A stretch of DNA of 64,000 nucleotides. Origin: an uncultured Desulfobacteraceae bacterium (GTDB lineage: Bacteria > Desulfobacterota > Desulfobacteria > Desulfobacterales > UBA5852). How positions within the stretch are numbered: the first letter of the stretch is position 1; the number at the start of each line of letters is the position of its first letter. Below the pieces are notes generated by a model. It searched no databases, was not told where the DNA came from, and worked only from the letters and a program-made list of their open reading frames with translations. Made by a program: the position numbers and the translations under genes. Positions 7,170 through 15,907 of the stretch are shown in pieces. The DNA lies in contig CAJXSL010000004.1 in NCBI GenBank assembly GCA_913060875.1, positions 248,001 to 312,000 on the forward strand, written 5' to 3'.

Positions 7170-7309
7170 GTAAAAAGTCTTTTATCTGTCATTCCGGATT
7201 TCGGATCGGCGTCCGGGACAGGCTTTGATCCGGAATCTCTAACTTCCTGATATCAATGGATTCCGGCTTTCGCCGGAATGACGTCTAAACGGGGAATTCG
7301 ACTTTTTAC
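7170..7309. mobile_element. 140-bp MITE-like element, copy 1
   Basis: The element is bounded by 10-bp terminal inverted repeats, GTAAAAAGTC (7170-7179) and GACTTTTTAC (7300-7309), and carries internal palindromes such as ATTCCGGCTTTCGCCGGAAT. It has no coding capacity. A second copy of the same 140-bp length lies at 14604-14743 with about ten mismatches. Flanking target duplications were not evident. It fills most of the gap between fabH and the DUF364 gene. Confidence 0.75.
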
Positions 7310-7408
7310 GGTTCCATTTTTTCTTTTTCGGAAAAGAAACGGAATAGGCACGGCCGCCCCCTTGAATCCTTGACCCCTCGGCCCCTTATCCCTTCCCCAT
7401 TCCCCGCC

Positions 7409-8191
7409 TCAATGCCCGCAGTGGCAGTACTGGAGGCAGTCCGTGAGATAAGCGATGCCCGAAACCGTCACCCCGTAGAACACCAGAGGGCGATCGCCGA
7501 TCACGGTGTGGTAGGTGTTGTTCACCAGGGTGCTGCCGGTGGCAAAAATGACATCGCCCCATTCGATCATGTCGCGATTGTGGGCCACGTCTTCGATGGG
7601 GACGCCGTAGCGGACCTGGTTCCGGTTGTCCGGATCCATGTCCGTCACCCGGATTTCATAATGCCGGGCCAGATGATCCACCATGGCCGGCTGGAGCCCG
7701 GCAAAGGCGATGCGGGGTTTGCCAAAGGACTCGCGCACATAGTTTACGATATTTTCGGCACACGCCTCCGGCTCCTTGTCCTTGCAGTGAACCGTGCAGT
7801 CGATGCAGCCCAGGTGCCGCAGCACCGCATTCAGGCTGGAAACGAACACCGCCCGCTCGAAATTGTCCGCCAGGGGCAGCGCCAGGACATCTTCCAGGGT
7901 CCCGCTGTAATTCCCGGGCAAATCCGTAAAGGCCTGGCCTTTGTCACCTGCGAAATCCGCCTCCACCATGACTTCCCGTCCCTTGACCAGGGGAAAGTCC
8001 TTGCGTTCGGGGTTGCCGATGGATTCTTCCGGCTTGAGGGTGCGGGCGGCCACCACGTTGACGGCTTGGGCCAGCAGGTCGTTTTCCCTGGCGATCTTGT
8101 GCAGTTGGGCCCGGAGCTGGTCATAGGTGAGGTCGGCAATGGTCAGGGCGCCCCGGTAACGATCCCGGCGGCTTTCATTTTGTGTGGGCAC
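7409..8191 (-). CDS. DUF364 family protein linked to oxyanion importer
   Basis: A 260-residue protein if translation starts at the GTG at 8191, which has AGGAG 7 nt upstream and overlaps the end of the ABC ATPase gene by 17 nt; the frame extends to 8248 without better support. The N-terminal part holds a DUF4213-like segment, followed by the Rossmann-like DUF364 domain with LGCIDCTVHCKDKEPEACAE, KPRIAFAGLQPAMVDHLARHY, VIFATGSTLVNNT and GITVSGIAYLT-like elements. This family is described as putative heavy-metal chelating. Its Cys-rich segment and C-terminal CLQYCHCGH could bind metal. It is the last gene of the modABC-like operon, so a role in molybdate or tungstate handling is inferred. Confidence 0.8.
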   Translation of the reverse strand: MPTQNESRRDRYRGALTIADLTYDQLRAQLHKIARENDLLAQAVNVVAARTLKPEESIGNPERKDFPLVKGREVMVEADFAGDKGQAFTDLPGNYSGTLEDVLALPLADNFERAVFVSSLNAVLRHLGCIDCTVHCKDKEPEACAENIVNYVRESFGKPRIAFAGLQPAMVDHLARHYEIRVTDMDPDNRNQVRYGVPIEDVAHNRDMIEWGDVIFATGSTLVNNTYHTVIGDRPLVFYGVTVSGIAYLTDCLQYCHCGH

Positions 8192-9287
8192 GTGTTTTCT
8201 CCTGAACGGGTTGTTGGCTGGGGTGTTGGGCAGCAACGATTTTGACATGCTGCCTGGGGATCAGGGCGTACATGGGGTCCCCCTCGCGGCTTGGCAGCCG
8301 CTGCAAGGTGTCGTGGGAGACCAGGGCCTGCAGGCCGGCGCCGTTGACGTGCATGTCCACCAGGAAAGCCGGGCCTTCCGGCATCACATGGCCGAGCACC
8401 GCCGGCACCACATTGAAGCCGTTGGCGGACACGGGCCGTTCCTTTTGCAGGGTGATGACCTCGTGGCGGATGGCCACGTCCACCTCATCCCCCGGCGCAG
8501 CGGCGTCCAGGCTGGCAAGCTGCACGCCGCCGATATCGATCCGGGTGTCATCCTTCGCCGTCGACACCACGGTGCCCCGGATCAGGCAGGCCCCCACGAA
8601 ATCGGCGATAAACTGCGACCGGGGCCGGGCCAGGACATCATGCAACGATCCGAACTGCAGCATGCGGCCGCCCTTGAAAACGGCCAGCTTGTCGGCAAAG
8701 GCCCAGGCGTCGTCCAGATCGTGGGTAATGTGCACCACCGTGGTGCCGCGTTCGCGCACCGCGTTTTTGAGCAGGACGCGGGCCTCGCGGCGGGTTTGCC
8801 GGTCCAGGGCGGAGAAAGGCTCGTCCATGAGCAAAAGCCGGGGTTCGGCAATCAGGGCCCGGGCCAGGGCAACCCGCTGCTGTTCGCCCCCGGAAAGGGT
8901 TGCCGGTTTGCGGTGCAGCAAGTGATCGATGTGCAGGGAGGCCGCCATCTGCCGCACGTTATCCTCCAAATCAGGCCCTTTGTGCTTCTTCAATCCGTAG
9001 GCAATGTTGCGAAAAACCGTCATGTGGGGCATCAGGGCATAGTCCTGGTAGACGATCCCGATGTGCCGACGCTCCGGCAGTTCATGGGTAATGTCCCGGC
9101 CGTCAAGCCGAACGCGCCCCTGATCCGGCTCCCAGAACCCCACCAGGGCTTCGATGAAGATGGTCTTGCCGGCCCCGGTGGGACCGATGATGGTCAGGTA
9201 GTCGCTCCTGTCGAGGGACAGGGAAACCCCCGCCAGCTGGAACTCCGCCAGACGGACATGCAGATCGGACACCTCCAGGAAGCTCAT
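8175..9287 (-). CDS. ABC transporter ATPase, ModC/WtpC-like (molybdate/tungstate)
   Basis: A 370-residue ATPase of an inner-membrane importer. Walker A is GPTGAGKT near residue 36, the Q loop is IVYQDYALMPHM, the signature LSGGEQQRVALARAL, Walker B LLLMDEPFSALD and the switch His in VVHITHDLDDA. About 130 further residues after the ATPase domain form a TOBE-like regulatory region (DVAIRHEVITLQ), as in ModC/WtpC and sulfate-type CysA. The gene overlaps the permease gene by 4 nt (ATGA), so the two are translationally coupled. The substrate is inferred from the ModA-like binding protein in the same operon; tungstate and molybdate cannot be told apart from sequence. Confidence 0.88.
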   Translation of the reverse strand: MSFLEVSDLHVRLAEFQLAGVSLSLDRSDYLTIIGPTGAGKTIFIEALVGFWEPDQGRVRLDGRDITHELPERRHIGIVYQDYALMPHMTVFRNIAYGLKKHKGPDLEDNVRQMAASLHIDHLLHRKPATLSGGEQQRVALARALIAEPRLLLMDEPFSALDRQTRREARVLLKNAVRERGTTVVHITHDLDDAWAFADKLAVFKGGRMLQFGSLHDVLARPRSQFIADFVGACLIRGTVVSTAKDDTRIDIGGVQLASLDAAAPGDEVDVAIRHEVITLQKERPVSANGFNVVPAVLGHVMPEGPAFLVDMHVNGAGLQALVSHDTLQRLPSREGDPMYALIPRQHVKIVAAQHPSQQPVQEKTRAHTK

Positions 9288-10072
9288 AACCCCACCTCAG
9301 CCCGTTCAAAAAAATAGATCGCCACAAAGGAAACCACCGTCAGCACGATGCCGCTGGTCAGCGCCATGCCCATGTTGCCGTAGGAGATATTCAAATAGAG
9401 GGTCATGGGCAGCACTTCGGTTTTCATGTAGGTGCCCCCCGCCAGGATCAGGACGGTCCCGAAGGTGCCGATACAGCGGGCAAATGAAATCACGGTGGCC
9501 GCCAAAATGCCGTTTTTGGCCAACGGCAGGGACACATTGCGAAAGGTTTCCCAGATGGAATAGCCCAGGGAGCGGGACACGAATTCCAGCTTGGGGTCGA
9601 TATAGTCGAAGGTGGACTTGAGAATCCGGCTGGCATAAGGCAGGGCCGTGAAAAACTGGGCCACCACGATGCCCTGCTTGGTGAAAACGAACTGCAGGCC
9701 CAGGGCCTTGAACAGGGAACCCACGAAAGTGCTGCCGAACAGCAGCAGCAGGCAGAGGCCCAGCACCAGTTCGGGGAAGGCGATGGGCAGATCGAGTATG
9801 GTTTTGACCAGGCCTTTGAAGGGGAAATCAAAGCGGGAAAGGGCGAAGCCGATGGGCATGGCAAACACCATCACCAGCAGGGTGGACAAAATCCCGGTCA
9901 CCAGGGAGAGCTTGAGGGAATAGCGCATCTCCGCACTCAGCAGATTCGCGCGCACATCGCTGATATCCGGCACCAGGAAAAGGGCGGCGATGGCCGCCAC
10001 CAGCAGAAACGTCACCAGCAGCGCGCCCCCGATGGTGCAGATCCGAAAACTGTCGGCGGCTAGGGAGCGCAC
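9284..10072 (-). CDS. ABC transporter permease, ModB/WtpB-like
   Basis: A 262-residue inner-membrane protein with about six hydrophobic helices. The first follows a short N-terminus (IGGALLVTFLLVAAIAALFLV), and the cytoplasmic EAA-type loop is SRSLGYSIWETFRNVSLPLAKNG, where the ATPase docks. Length and layout match ModB/WtpB permeases, which form homodimers. It overlaps the binding-protein gene by 13 nt upstream and the ATPase gene by 4 nt downstream, so the three components should be made in balance. Confidence 0.9.
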   Translation of the reverse strand: MRSLAADSFRICTIGGALLVTFLLVAAIAALFLVPDISDVRANLLSAEMRYSLKLSLVTGILSTLLVMVFAMPIGFALSRFDFPFKGLVKTILDLPIAFPELVLGLCLLLLFGSTFVGSLFKALGLQFVFTKQGIVVAQFFTALPYASRILKSTFDYIDPKLEFVSRSLGYSIWETFRNVSLPLAKNGILAATVISFARCIGTFGTVLILAGGTYMKTEVLPMTLYLNISYGNMGMALTSGIVLTVVSFVAIYFFERAEVGL

Positions 10073-10818
10073 GGCTCAAACCCCCATTTTTCCCAAATTG
10101 CCAGGCCTTCCGGGGAGGCCACGTAGGCATTGAAGGCCTGGGCCAGCTCCCGGTGGGGCGCTTTGGTGCAGACCGCCGTGGGAATGGTTTTGATGATGTT
10201 GCGCGGGGCATCGATGGGCACGACGTCGATTTTGCCCTTGCCCTCGGCCCAACTGGTCAGGTCGCGCCAAATGATGGCGGCGTCCACCTGCTCCAGCGCC
10301 ACGTAGATCAGCAACTGGTTGACCGTGGGGGCATACACCTGGATATTGGGCTGCACGGTTTCCCACAGGTTCGCCTTGACCAGGATTTTTTTGGCCACCC
10401 GGCCGATGGCCGGCGCCTTGGGGTCGCCGATGGAAACCCGCACACCTTCGCGGGTCAGGTCGTCCAGTCCGGCCACCTTGGCGGGGTTGCCCCTGGGAAC
10501 GGCGATTACGGGCTTGTGCAGCACGAGGTTGCGGATGGAGTCTTTCTCCACCCAGCCGTTTTTGAGGGCATCCATGGTGTATTTGGCGGCCCCCGGAATC
10601 AAAACGTCGCAGGGCTGGCCCGCGCCCAGCATCCCGAAAATTTCACCGGATCCGCCGTAATGAATGTCCACCTCGACCTTGTGCTGAGCCTGAAAATTGG
10701 CCCGCATCTCTTCCAGGGGCTTGATCAGCCCCGCACCGCTGAACACCGTCAAATCCGCGGCGGACACGCTCAACGCCGTCAATAAAACCAGCAACCATCC
10801 CAATCCGATCGATTTCAT
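10060..10818 (-). CDS. Periplasmic oxyanion-binding protein, ModA-like
   Basis: The ATG at 10818 has GGAGG 6 nt upstream and begins a clean signal peptide, MKSIGLGWLLVLLTALSVSAA, giving a 252-residue protein; the frame upstream to 10911 is not needed. The mature part starts with LTVFSGAGLIKPLEEM and contains YGGSGEIFGMLGAGQPCDVLIPG and VPRGNPAKV, the arrangement of ModA-type binding proteins. It captures molybdate or tungstate in the periplasm for the following permease and ATPase. No ModE-type operator was recognised upstream. Confidence 0.88.
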   Translation of the reverse strand: MKSIGLGWLLVLLTALSVSAADLTVFSGAGLIKPLEEMRANFQAQHKVEVDIHYGGSGEIFGMLGAGQPCDVLIPGAAKYTMDALKNGWVEKDSIRNLVLHKPVIAVPRGNPAKVAGLDDLTREGVRVSIGDPKAPAIGRVAKKILVKANLWETVQPNIQVYAPTVNQLLIYVALEQVDAAIIWRDLTSWAEGKGKIDVVPIDAPRNIIKTIPTAVCTKAPHRELAQAFNAYVASPEGLAIWEKWGFEPCAP

Positions 10819-11278
10819 TTGGAACCTCCGTTTGAAGTACGTCACAACTGCCCCGTCCCGATACCACAGTTGTAAGCATATGTCCATAAACATACCGATT
10901 AATTTTGTCACGGGCGCAAAACAACCATTTCAAACCAATACTCTGTCATTTTAACAGCGGGAGGGGTTGTGCGGATCATAAAGCGGTGCCCGGTCGACAC
11001 CAGGGGGATAGACCTATTGTGCCGGATTCCGGATCAAGTCCGGCATCTTGTTGGCTATCGGAATGGAAATGGGGAAGATTCCGGATGCGTCCGGAATGAC
11101 GTTGAAACAGGGAATCCTGTTTCGAGGAAGTCTACCGAGAGGAAAATCCCCGAGGGTAAAATGTTATCGGGCAAACAAGGGCGATTGTTTGGGATGGTCG
11201 AAAAATAATCCGGCCCTTCGGCTGCCGGTACCCGAAAGTACCGACCGCCGATCAGCAGAACGTATATTGGGAAACCGA
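10819..11278. other. Intergenic with dispersed palindromes, no gene
   Basis: Upstream of the importer operon and downstream of clpB. An ATTCCGGA/TCCGGAAT inverted repeat with a 4-nt loop lies at 11078-11097 and a related diverged copy around 11026-11044. A CGGTAC/GTACCG hairpin with a 6-nt loop lies near 11226-11243, downstream of clpB, but without an adjacent T tract. ORFs here are composed of repeat sequence and are not supported. Confidence 0.6.
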
Positions 11279-13861
11279 TCAATCCTGTTCAAAAACGATG
11301 CGATCCCCCTCCCGGTCGGCACGAATCCGCGAGCCCTCCCCGACGCTGCCCTTGAGCAGTTCCATGGCCAGAGGGTTTTCGATATACTGCTGAATGGCCC
11401 GTTTCAGGGGGCGGGCGCCGTAGACCCGGTCGTAGCCCTTTTCGGCCAGGAGGTCCCGGGCCGCGTCGCTGAGCTCCAGGGTGATGTGGCGTTCGCCCAG
11501 GCGCCTGGCCAGGTGCCCCATCTGGATATCCACGATGGCCGCGATTTGCTCGGGCCGCAGCCCCAGGAAAATAATGGTCTCGTCGATGCGGTTTAAAAAC
11601 TCCGGCTTGAAGCTGGCCCGCAGGGCCTCCATCACCCGCCGCTCCATTTCGCCGCGGTCGTTTGCCGCCAGGTTATGGATCATCTGGCTGCCCACATTGG
11701 AGGTCATGATAATGATGGTGTTCTTGAAGTCCACGGTGCGGCCCTTGCCGTCGGTCATGCGGCCGTCGTCCAGAATCTGCAGCAAAACGTTGAAGACTTC
11801 CGGGTGGGCCTTTTCGATCTCGTCGAAAAGCACCACGGCGTAGGGCCGGCGGCGCACAGCCTCGGTGAGGTAGCCGCCCTCGTCGTAGCCCACATAGCCC
11901 GGAGGGGCACCGATCAGGCGGGCCACGGAATGCTTCTCCATGTATTCGGACATGTCCACCCGCACGATGGCCTGCTCGCTGTCGAAGATGAACTCCGCCA
12001 GGGCCTTGGCCAGTTCGGTCTTGCCCACGCCGGTGGGTCCCATGAAAATGAAGGAGCCGATGGGACGATCCGGATCCTGCAGTCCGGAACGGGCCCGGCG
12101 CACGGCATTGGAAACGGCCGCGATGGCCTCTTCCTGGCCGATGACCCGACGGCCCAGGCGCGCTTCCATACGCACCAGTTTTTCGCGCTCGCCTTCCAGC
12201 ATCTTGCTGACCGGAATACCGGTCCAGCGGGAAACCACCTCGGCGATGTCCTCGTCGTCCACCTCTTCCTTGAGCATCTTCTTCTCGCCCTGCAGCTCGG
12301 CCAGTTTGGTGCGCACCGCCTCCATGCGGCGCTCCAGTTCGGTGGCCTTGCCGTAGCGGATTTCCGCCACCCGGGCCAGGTCGCCGTCACGCTGGGCCAG
12401 TTCCGCCTCGGTGCCCAGCTGCTCCTGCTGCTCCTTGATCTCCCGGAGTTGCTGGATCAACTGTTTTTCATGCTGCCAGTGGGCTTTCATGCCCCGCATG
12501 GCCTCACCCAGGCTTTCCACCTCTTCATCCAGTTTTTGCAGGCGGTTCCGGGAATCCGGATCGGACTCCTTCTTGAGGGCCTGGCGCTCGATTTCAGCCT
12601 GGGTGATGCGGCGCTGGATCTCGTCGATCTCGCTGGGCATGCTGTCGATCTCGATGCGCAGCTTGGAGGCGCACTCGTCCACCAGGTCGATGGCCTTGTC
12701 CGGCAAAAAACGGTCGGCAATATAGCGGTCCGACAGGGTGGCGGCCGCCACGATGGCGGAATCCTTGATGCGCACCCCGTGGTGCACCTCGTATTTTTCC
12801 TTGAGTCCCCGCAGGATGGAGATGGTGTCTTCGATGGTGGGCTCGGGCACCAGCACCGGCTGGAAACGGCGTTCGAAAGCGGCGTCCTTTTCGATGTACT
12901 TGCGGTATTCCTTCAAGGTGGTGGCCCCCACGCAGCGCAGGGTGCCGCGGGCCAGGGCCGGTTTGAGCATGTTGGAGGCGTCCATGGCGCCCTCGGCCGC
13001 GCCGGCCCCCACCAGGGTGTGGAGTTCGTCGATAAACAGGATGATGTCGCCTTCGGCGTTTTCCACCTCTTTTAAAACCGCCTTGAGGCGGTCTTCGAAT
13101 TCCCCCCGGTATTTGGCCCCGGCGATGAGGGCCCCCATGTCGAGGGCCACCAGGCGCCGGTTCTTGAGGGATTCGGACACGTCCCCCTCGGCAATGCGGC
13201 GGGCCAGGCCCTCCACGATGGCGGTCTTGCCCACGCCGGGCTCGCCGATCAAAACCGGATTGTTCTTGGTCCGGCGGGAGAGCACCTGGACGATGCGGCG
13301 GATTTCTTCGTCACGGCCGATCACCGGGTCCAGCTTGCCCTGGCGGGCCAGTTCGGTGAGATCCCGGCTGAACTTCTCCAGGGCCTGGTATTTCTCTTCC
13401 GGGTTGGGGTCGGTAATGCGCTGGGAGCCACGGATTTCCATGAGCACCTTGAGCAGGTTGCTCCGGGTCAGGCCGTGGCGCCGGAGAATCGATGCCGCCT
13501 CGCCGCCCTTGGCGTCCGCCAGCACCAGCAGGATGTGCTCGATGCTGACGTATTCGTCTTTCATCTTGGCGGCCTCGTCAAAGGCCTTTTCCAGCACGGC
13601 CCGGGTGTCGAGCGCCATATAGATCTCCTGGGCGCCGCTGACCTTGGGCAGGCGGTCCACCGCCGCCTGGACCTCGTCGCGCACCGTATCCGGGGACACC
13701 CCCAGCTTGCGCAGCACCGTGCGGGCCATGCCCTCCTTCTCCTCCAGCATGGCCAGCAGCACGTGTTCGTTCACGATCTGCTGGTTGCCAAAGCGCGATG
13801 CCAGCGACTGGGCGTTCTGGACCATCTCCTGGGATTTAATGGTCAACTTGTCAAACCGCAT
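11279..13861 (-). CDS. clpB: ATP-dependent disaggregase ClpB
   Basis: An 860-residue AAA+ chaperone, the usual length, that resolves protein aggregates with DnaK in the cytoplasm after heat stress. Order of domains: N-terminal Clp repeat domain (residues 1-150), NBD1 with Walker A GEPGVGKT near residue 205, the long coiled-coil M domain (about 400-530, rich in E, Q, R and L) that separates ClpB from ClpA/ClpC, and NBD2 with GPTGVGKT near 607 and the sensor-2 region [18 protein letters not shown]. The start at 13861 has AGGAGG upstream. The gene stands alone; no sigma32-type promoter or CIRCE element was recognised. Confidence 0.97.
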   Translation of the reverse strand: MRFDKLTIKSQEMVQNAQSLASRFGNQQIVNEHVLLAMLEEKEGMARTVLRKLGVSPDTVRDEVQAAVDRLPKVSGAQEIYMALDTRAVLEKAFDEAAKMKDEYVSIEHILLVLADAKGGEAASILRRHGLTRSNLLKVLMEIRGSQRITDPNPEEKYQALEKFSRDLTELARQGKLDPVIGRDEEIRRIVQVLSRRTKNNPVLIGEPGVGKTAIVEGLARRIAEGDVSESLKNRRLVALDMGALIAGAKYRGEFEDRLKAVLKEVENAEGDIILFIDELHTLVGAGAAEGAMDASNMLKPALARGTLRCVGATTLKEYRKYIEKDAAFERRFQPVLVPEPTIEDTISILRGLKEKYEVHHGVRIKDSAIVAAATLSDRYIADRFLPDKAIDLVDECASKLRIEIDSMPSEIDEIQRRITQAEIERQALKKESDPDSRNRLQKLDEEVESLGEAMRGMKAHWQHEKQLIQQLREIKEQQEQLGTEAELAQRDGDLARVAEIRYGKATELERRMEAVRTKLAELQGEKKMLKEEVDDEDIAEVVSRWTGIPVSKMLEGEREKLVRMEARLGRRVIGQEEAIAAVSNAVRRARSGLQDPDRPIGSFIFMGPTGVGKTELAKALAEFIFDSEQAIVRVDMSEYMEKHSVARLIGAPPGYVGYDEGGYLTEAVRRRPYAVVLFDEIEKAHPEVFNVLLQILDDGRMTDGKGRTVDFKNTIIIMTSNVGSQMIHNLAANDRGEMERRVMEALRASFKPEFLNRIDETIIFLGLRPEQIAAIVDIQMGHLARRLGERHITLELSDAARDLLAEKGYDRVYGARPLKRAIQQYIENPLAMELLKGSVGEGSRIRADREGDRIVFEQD

Positions 13862-13990
13862 CCATGCCTCCTGAAATTGATTGATGACCGCAAAGGTCTG
13901 AAATTAACACGCACAAAGTAGACATTATCGATAGACTGTCAACCAAATTCATTGCATTACTTTTAATACTAAATAGATTTTAATAATGGA

Positions 13991-14509
13991 TTACCACGCA
14001 TGCCAGTCAGAAGCCGCCCGCAAGCTCTCGTACAACACGATGCCCACCGTGGTGGAGAGGTTGAGGCTGCGGATCGCCCGGCTGATGGGGACGTGGTAAT
14101 GGGCCTCGGGATAACGCTTCAGGATGGCTTCCGGCAGGCCCCGGGTCTCGGAGCCGAAGACCAGAAACAGGCGTTCGGGCAGGGGCATGTGGTGGTGCGG
14201 CCGGGCAGCCAGCTTGGTGAACAGGCAGACCTCGTCCGGCCCGGGCGCCATGCCGGCCTGGAAATGATCGAAATCGTTCCACACCGACAGATTCACCCGG
14301 GGCCAGTAATCCAGCCCGGCCCGTTTCACCTGGCGGCTGTCCAGGGAAAACCCCAGGGGCCGCACCAGGTGCAAGGCCGCGTTGGCCCCCAGGCAGGTAC
14401 GCCCCACGTTGCCGGTGTTCCAGTGCACCTCCGGCGCCACCAGCACCACGTGGCGTTCGGGGGAGGGAGGCGGTTCGCTTGTTGAAATGCTGGGATCGGA
14501 TGGTTTCAT
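13991..14509 (-). CDS. trmL: tRNA (cytidine(34)-2'-O)-methyltransferase
   Basis: A 172-residue SPOUT methyltransferase that adds a 2'-O-methyl group to the wobble base of certain tRNA-Leu species. The three SPOUT motifs are present: WNTGNVGRTCLGA near residue 32, LFLVFGSETRGLPE in the middle, and SLNLSTTVGIVLYE at the C-terminus, which together form the knotted SAM pocket. The length fits TrmL, without the extra RNA-binding domain of TrmH or RlmB. The gene is monocistronic, between clpB and a repeat-rich gap. Confidence 0.9.
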   Translation of the reverse strand: MKPSDPSISTSEPPPSPERHVVLVAPEVHWNTGNVGRTCLGANAALHLVRPLGFSLDSRQVKRAGLDYWPRVNLSVWNDFDHFQAGMAPGPDEVCLFTKLAARPHHHMPLPERLFLVFGSETRGLPEAILKRYPEAHYHVPISRAIRSLNLSTTVGIVLYESLRAASDWHAW

Positions 14510-14603
14510 GGGGGAATTGTACCGGTTAAGGATTCAAGGGGTCAAGGATTCGAGGGGTCGGAGGACAATCAGAATCCCGTTGGATCATTAAAAAGATGGG
14601 CCC

Positions 14604-14743
14604 GTAAAAAGTCTCTCATCTGTCATTCCGGATCCCGGATCGACGTCCGGGACAGGCTTTGATCCGGAATCTTTGACTTGCTGATATCAATAGATTCCGG
14701 CTTTCGCCGGAATGACCTCTAAACGGGGAATTCGACTTTTTAC
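14604..14743. mobile_element. 140-bp MITE-like element, copy 2
   Basis: The same terminal inverted repeats as copy 1 are at 14604-14613 and 14734-14743. The length is identical, with about ten substitutions relative to 7170-7309 and no indels. It is inserted downstream of the trmL start side in a gap without genes. No transposase is encoded nearby, so mobilisation would have to be in trans. Confidence 0.75.
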
Positions 14744-14880
14744 GGTTCCATCCTATAAGAGACACATATGGCCGTTTTTCACGTCTTTGTTCTTTCCATA
14801 AAATGGGAGTCTCCTCCCCGCAGGAGGCAGGCAAAACCTTGAATGGCTCCTTTGGACGAAGCTTACCACCTTTTGACCTT

Positions 14881-14936
14881 ATGGTTTTGGCTTTCCCATT
14901 GTCCCGCGCCGAGCATCGACGGGGCGGACGGATTAA
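14881..14936. repeat. Dispersed intergenic repeat, copy A
   Basis: Contains TTGTCCCGCGCCGAGCAT, found again at 15788-15846, with similarity extending on both sides (GGTTTTGG/CTTTCCC before, CGGACGGATTA after). It does not belong to a gene. Hypothetical frames across it translate to Arg/Pro-rich sequence. The surrounding gap (14744-15216) shows no supported gene. Confidence 0.55.
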
Positions 14937-15216
14937 AGCGCGCGGACTGTCTGAGCCCGCCGTAGCCAAGGCGAAGGTGAGCGAGTTTCCGCGTGCTCCG
15001 GCCGCACCGGCGACGCGCAGGGAAACCCCGTAGGGGTCGCGGGACACGGGCGTGCTCTTTTGCTTCGTTTTCTGGCACGGGACAGAAAATGAAGAAATCT
15101 TTTTAGAAAAGCACGCCAGGCTGGACGAACCTTTCCGGAAGATCCATCAGAGTGGCGGGCATGTATCCGACCTTAATTCGTTTCGACCCATCAGGTCCAA
15201 ATAGGACCTTTTCAGA

Positions 15217-15765
15217 TTAGAATTTACGCGGCTTGCAGACAACCTCCCTCACCCGCAGATCGAAAAACGACGATTGATGCGCCGGCTTGACCACCAGAGC
15301 CGTATCCGCCCCTTGGGAAGAGCCGCCAATGGCGATGATGTCCCGGCCGGACAGGGCCCCGGCATCCGCCGCCATGATGGCCACCTCGACGGCCACCTTG
15401 GCACCCTGGCCGAAAATCTTGAGGGTGTCCGCCATGAGCAGCACCGGGCAGACCCCGCCCTGCTTCTTGGCCACGCTGCGCTCCACCCCGGAAAGGGCGT
15501 GGGTGGCGGTTACCACCCGTACGCCTTTCTGGGTCAGCTCCTGCTGCACCGTTTCAGGCATGACCGGCTGGAAAGGCTCCTTGAACCCATAGTGATAGGT
15601 CACCGCCGTGATCCGAAAGCCGGGGCAGTGGGCCAGGGCTTGGAAGGCGGTTTCCCCGCTGGTGGTGGCCAGGACGATTTCATCCAATCCCAACTCCCGG
15701 CCGCGCCGGGCCGCCTGGGTCAGGGTGGGTACCGTGTTGACTTTTCCGGGTTGATCGAAATACAT
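15217..15765 (-). CDS. Stand-alone pyruvate kinase C-terminal-like domain protein
   Basis: A 182-residue protein that aligns by eye with the alpha/beta C-terminal (PK_C) domain of pyruvate kinase, with no TIM barrel. Landmarks are LDEIVLATTSGETAFQALAH near residue 27, RITAVTYHYGFKEPF, VRVVTATHALSGVERSV and IAIGGSSQGADTALVVKPAH. In pyruvate kinase this domain binds allosteric effectors; free-standing copies are common in anaerobes and have no established role. Start at 15765 has AGGAGA upstream. It probably binds a small phosphorylated ligand, by analogy only. Confidence 0.78.
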   Translation of the reverse strand: MYFDQPGKVNTVPTLTQAARRGRELGLDEIVLATTSGETAFQALAHCPGFRITAVTYHYGFKEPFQPVMPETVQQELTQKGVRVVTATHALSGVERSVAKKQGGVCPVLLMADTLKIFGQGAKVAVEVAIMAADAGALSGRDIIAIGGSSQGADTALVVKPAHQSSFFDLRVREVVCKPRKF

Positions 15766-15787
15766 TCATCCTTCTCCTAAAGGTTTG

Positions 15788-15846
15788 CCGTTTTGGGTTT
15801 TCCCTTTGTCCCGCGCCGAGCATTGGCGGAACAGACGGATATAAGC
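15788..15846. repeat. Dispersed intergenic repeat, copy B
   Basis: Second copy of the sequence around TTGTCCCGCGCCGAGCAT described at 14881-14936, more diverged on its right side (CAGACGGATATAAGC). It sits in the divergent spacer between the PK_C-like gene and the amidohydrolase gene. Confidence 0.55.
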
Positions 15847-15907
15847 CCGCTGTTATTCGCCAGGACTTCCTGACATTCGACCACCAACGACCCCTGGAGC
15901 CTACACC

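Noticed and set aside
10819-10980. ModE or W-responsive operator upstream of the binding-protein gene
   Set aside because: No TATAT-type inverted repeat was found in the expected place.
11675-13622. Long plus-strand frames opposite clpB (466 and 294 residues)
   Set aside because: GC-rich shadow frames; the clpB frame on the minus strand is unambiguous.
14616-15078. Minus-strand ORFs of 143 and 71 residues
   Set aside because: They run across the MITE copy 2 and a dispersed repeat, with Arg/Pro/Ser-rich translations; explained by repeat sequence.
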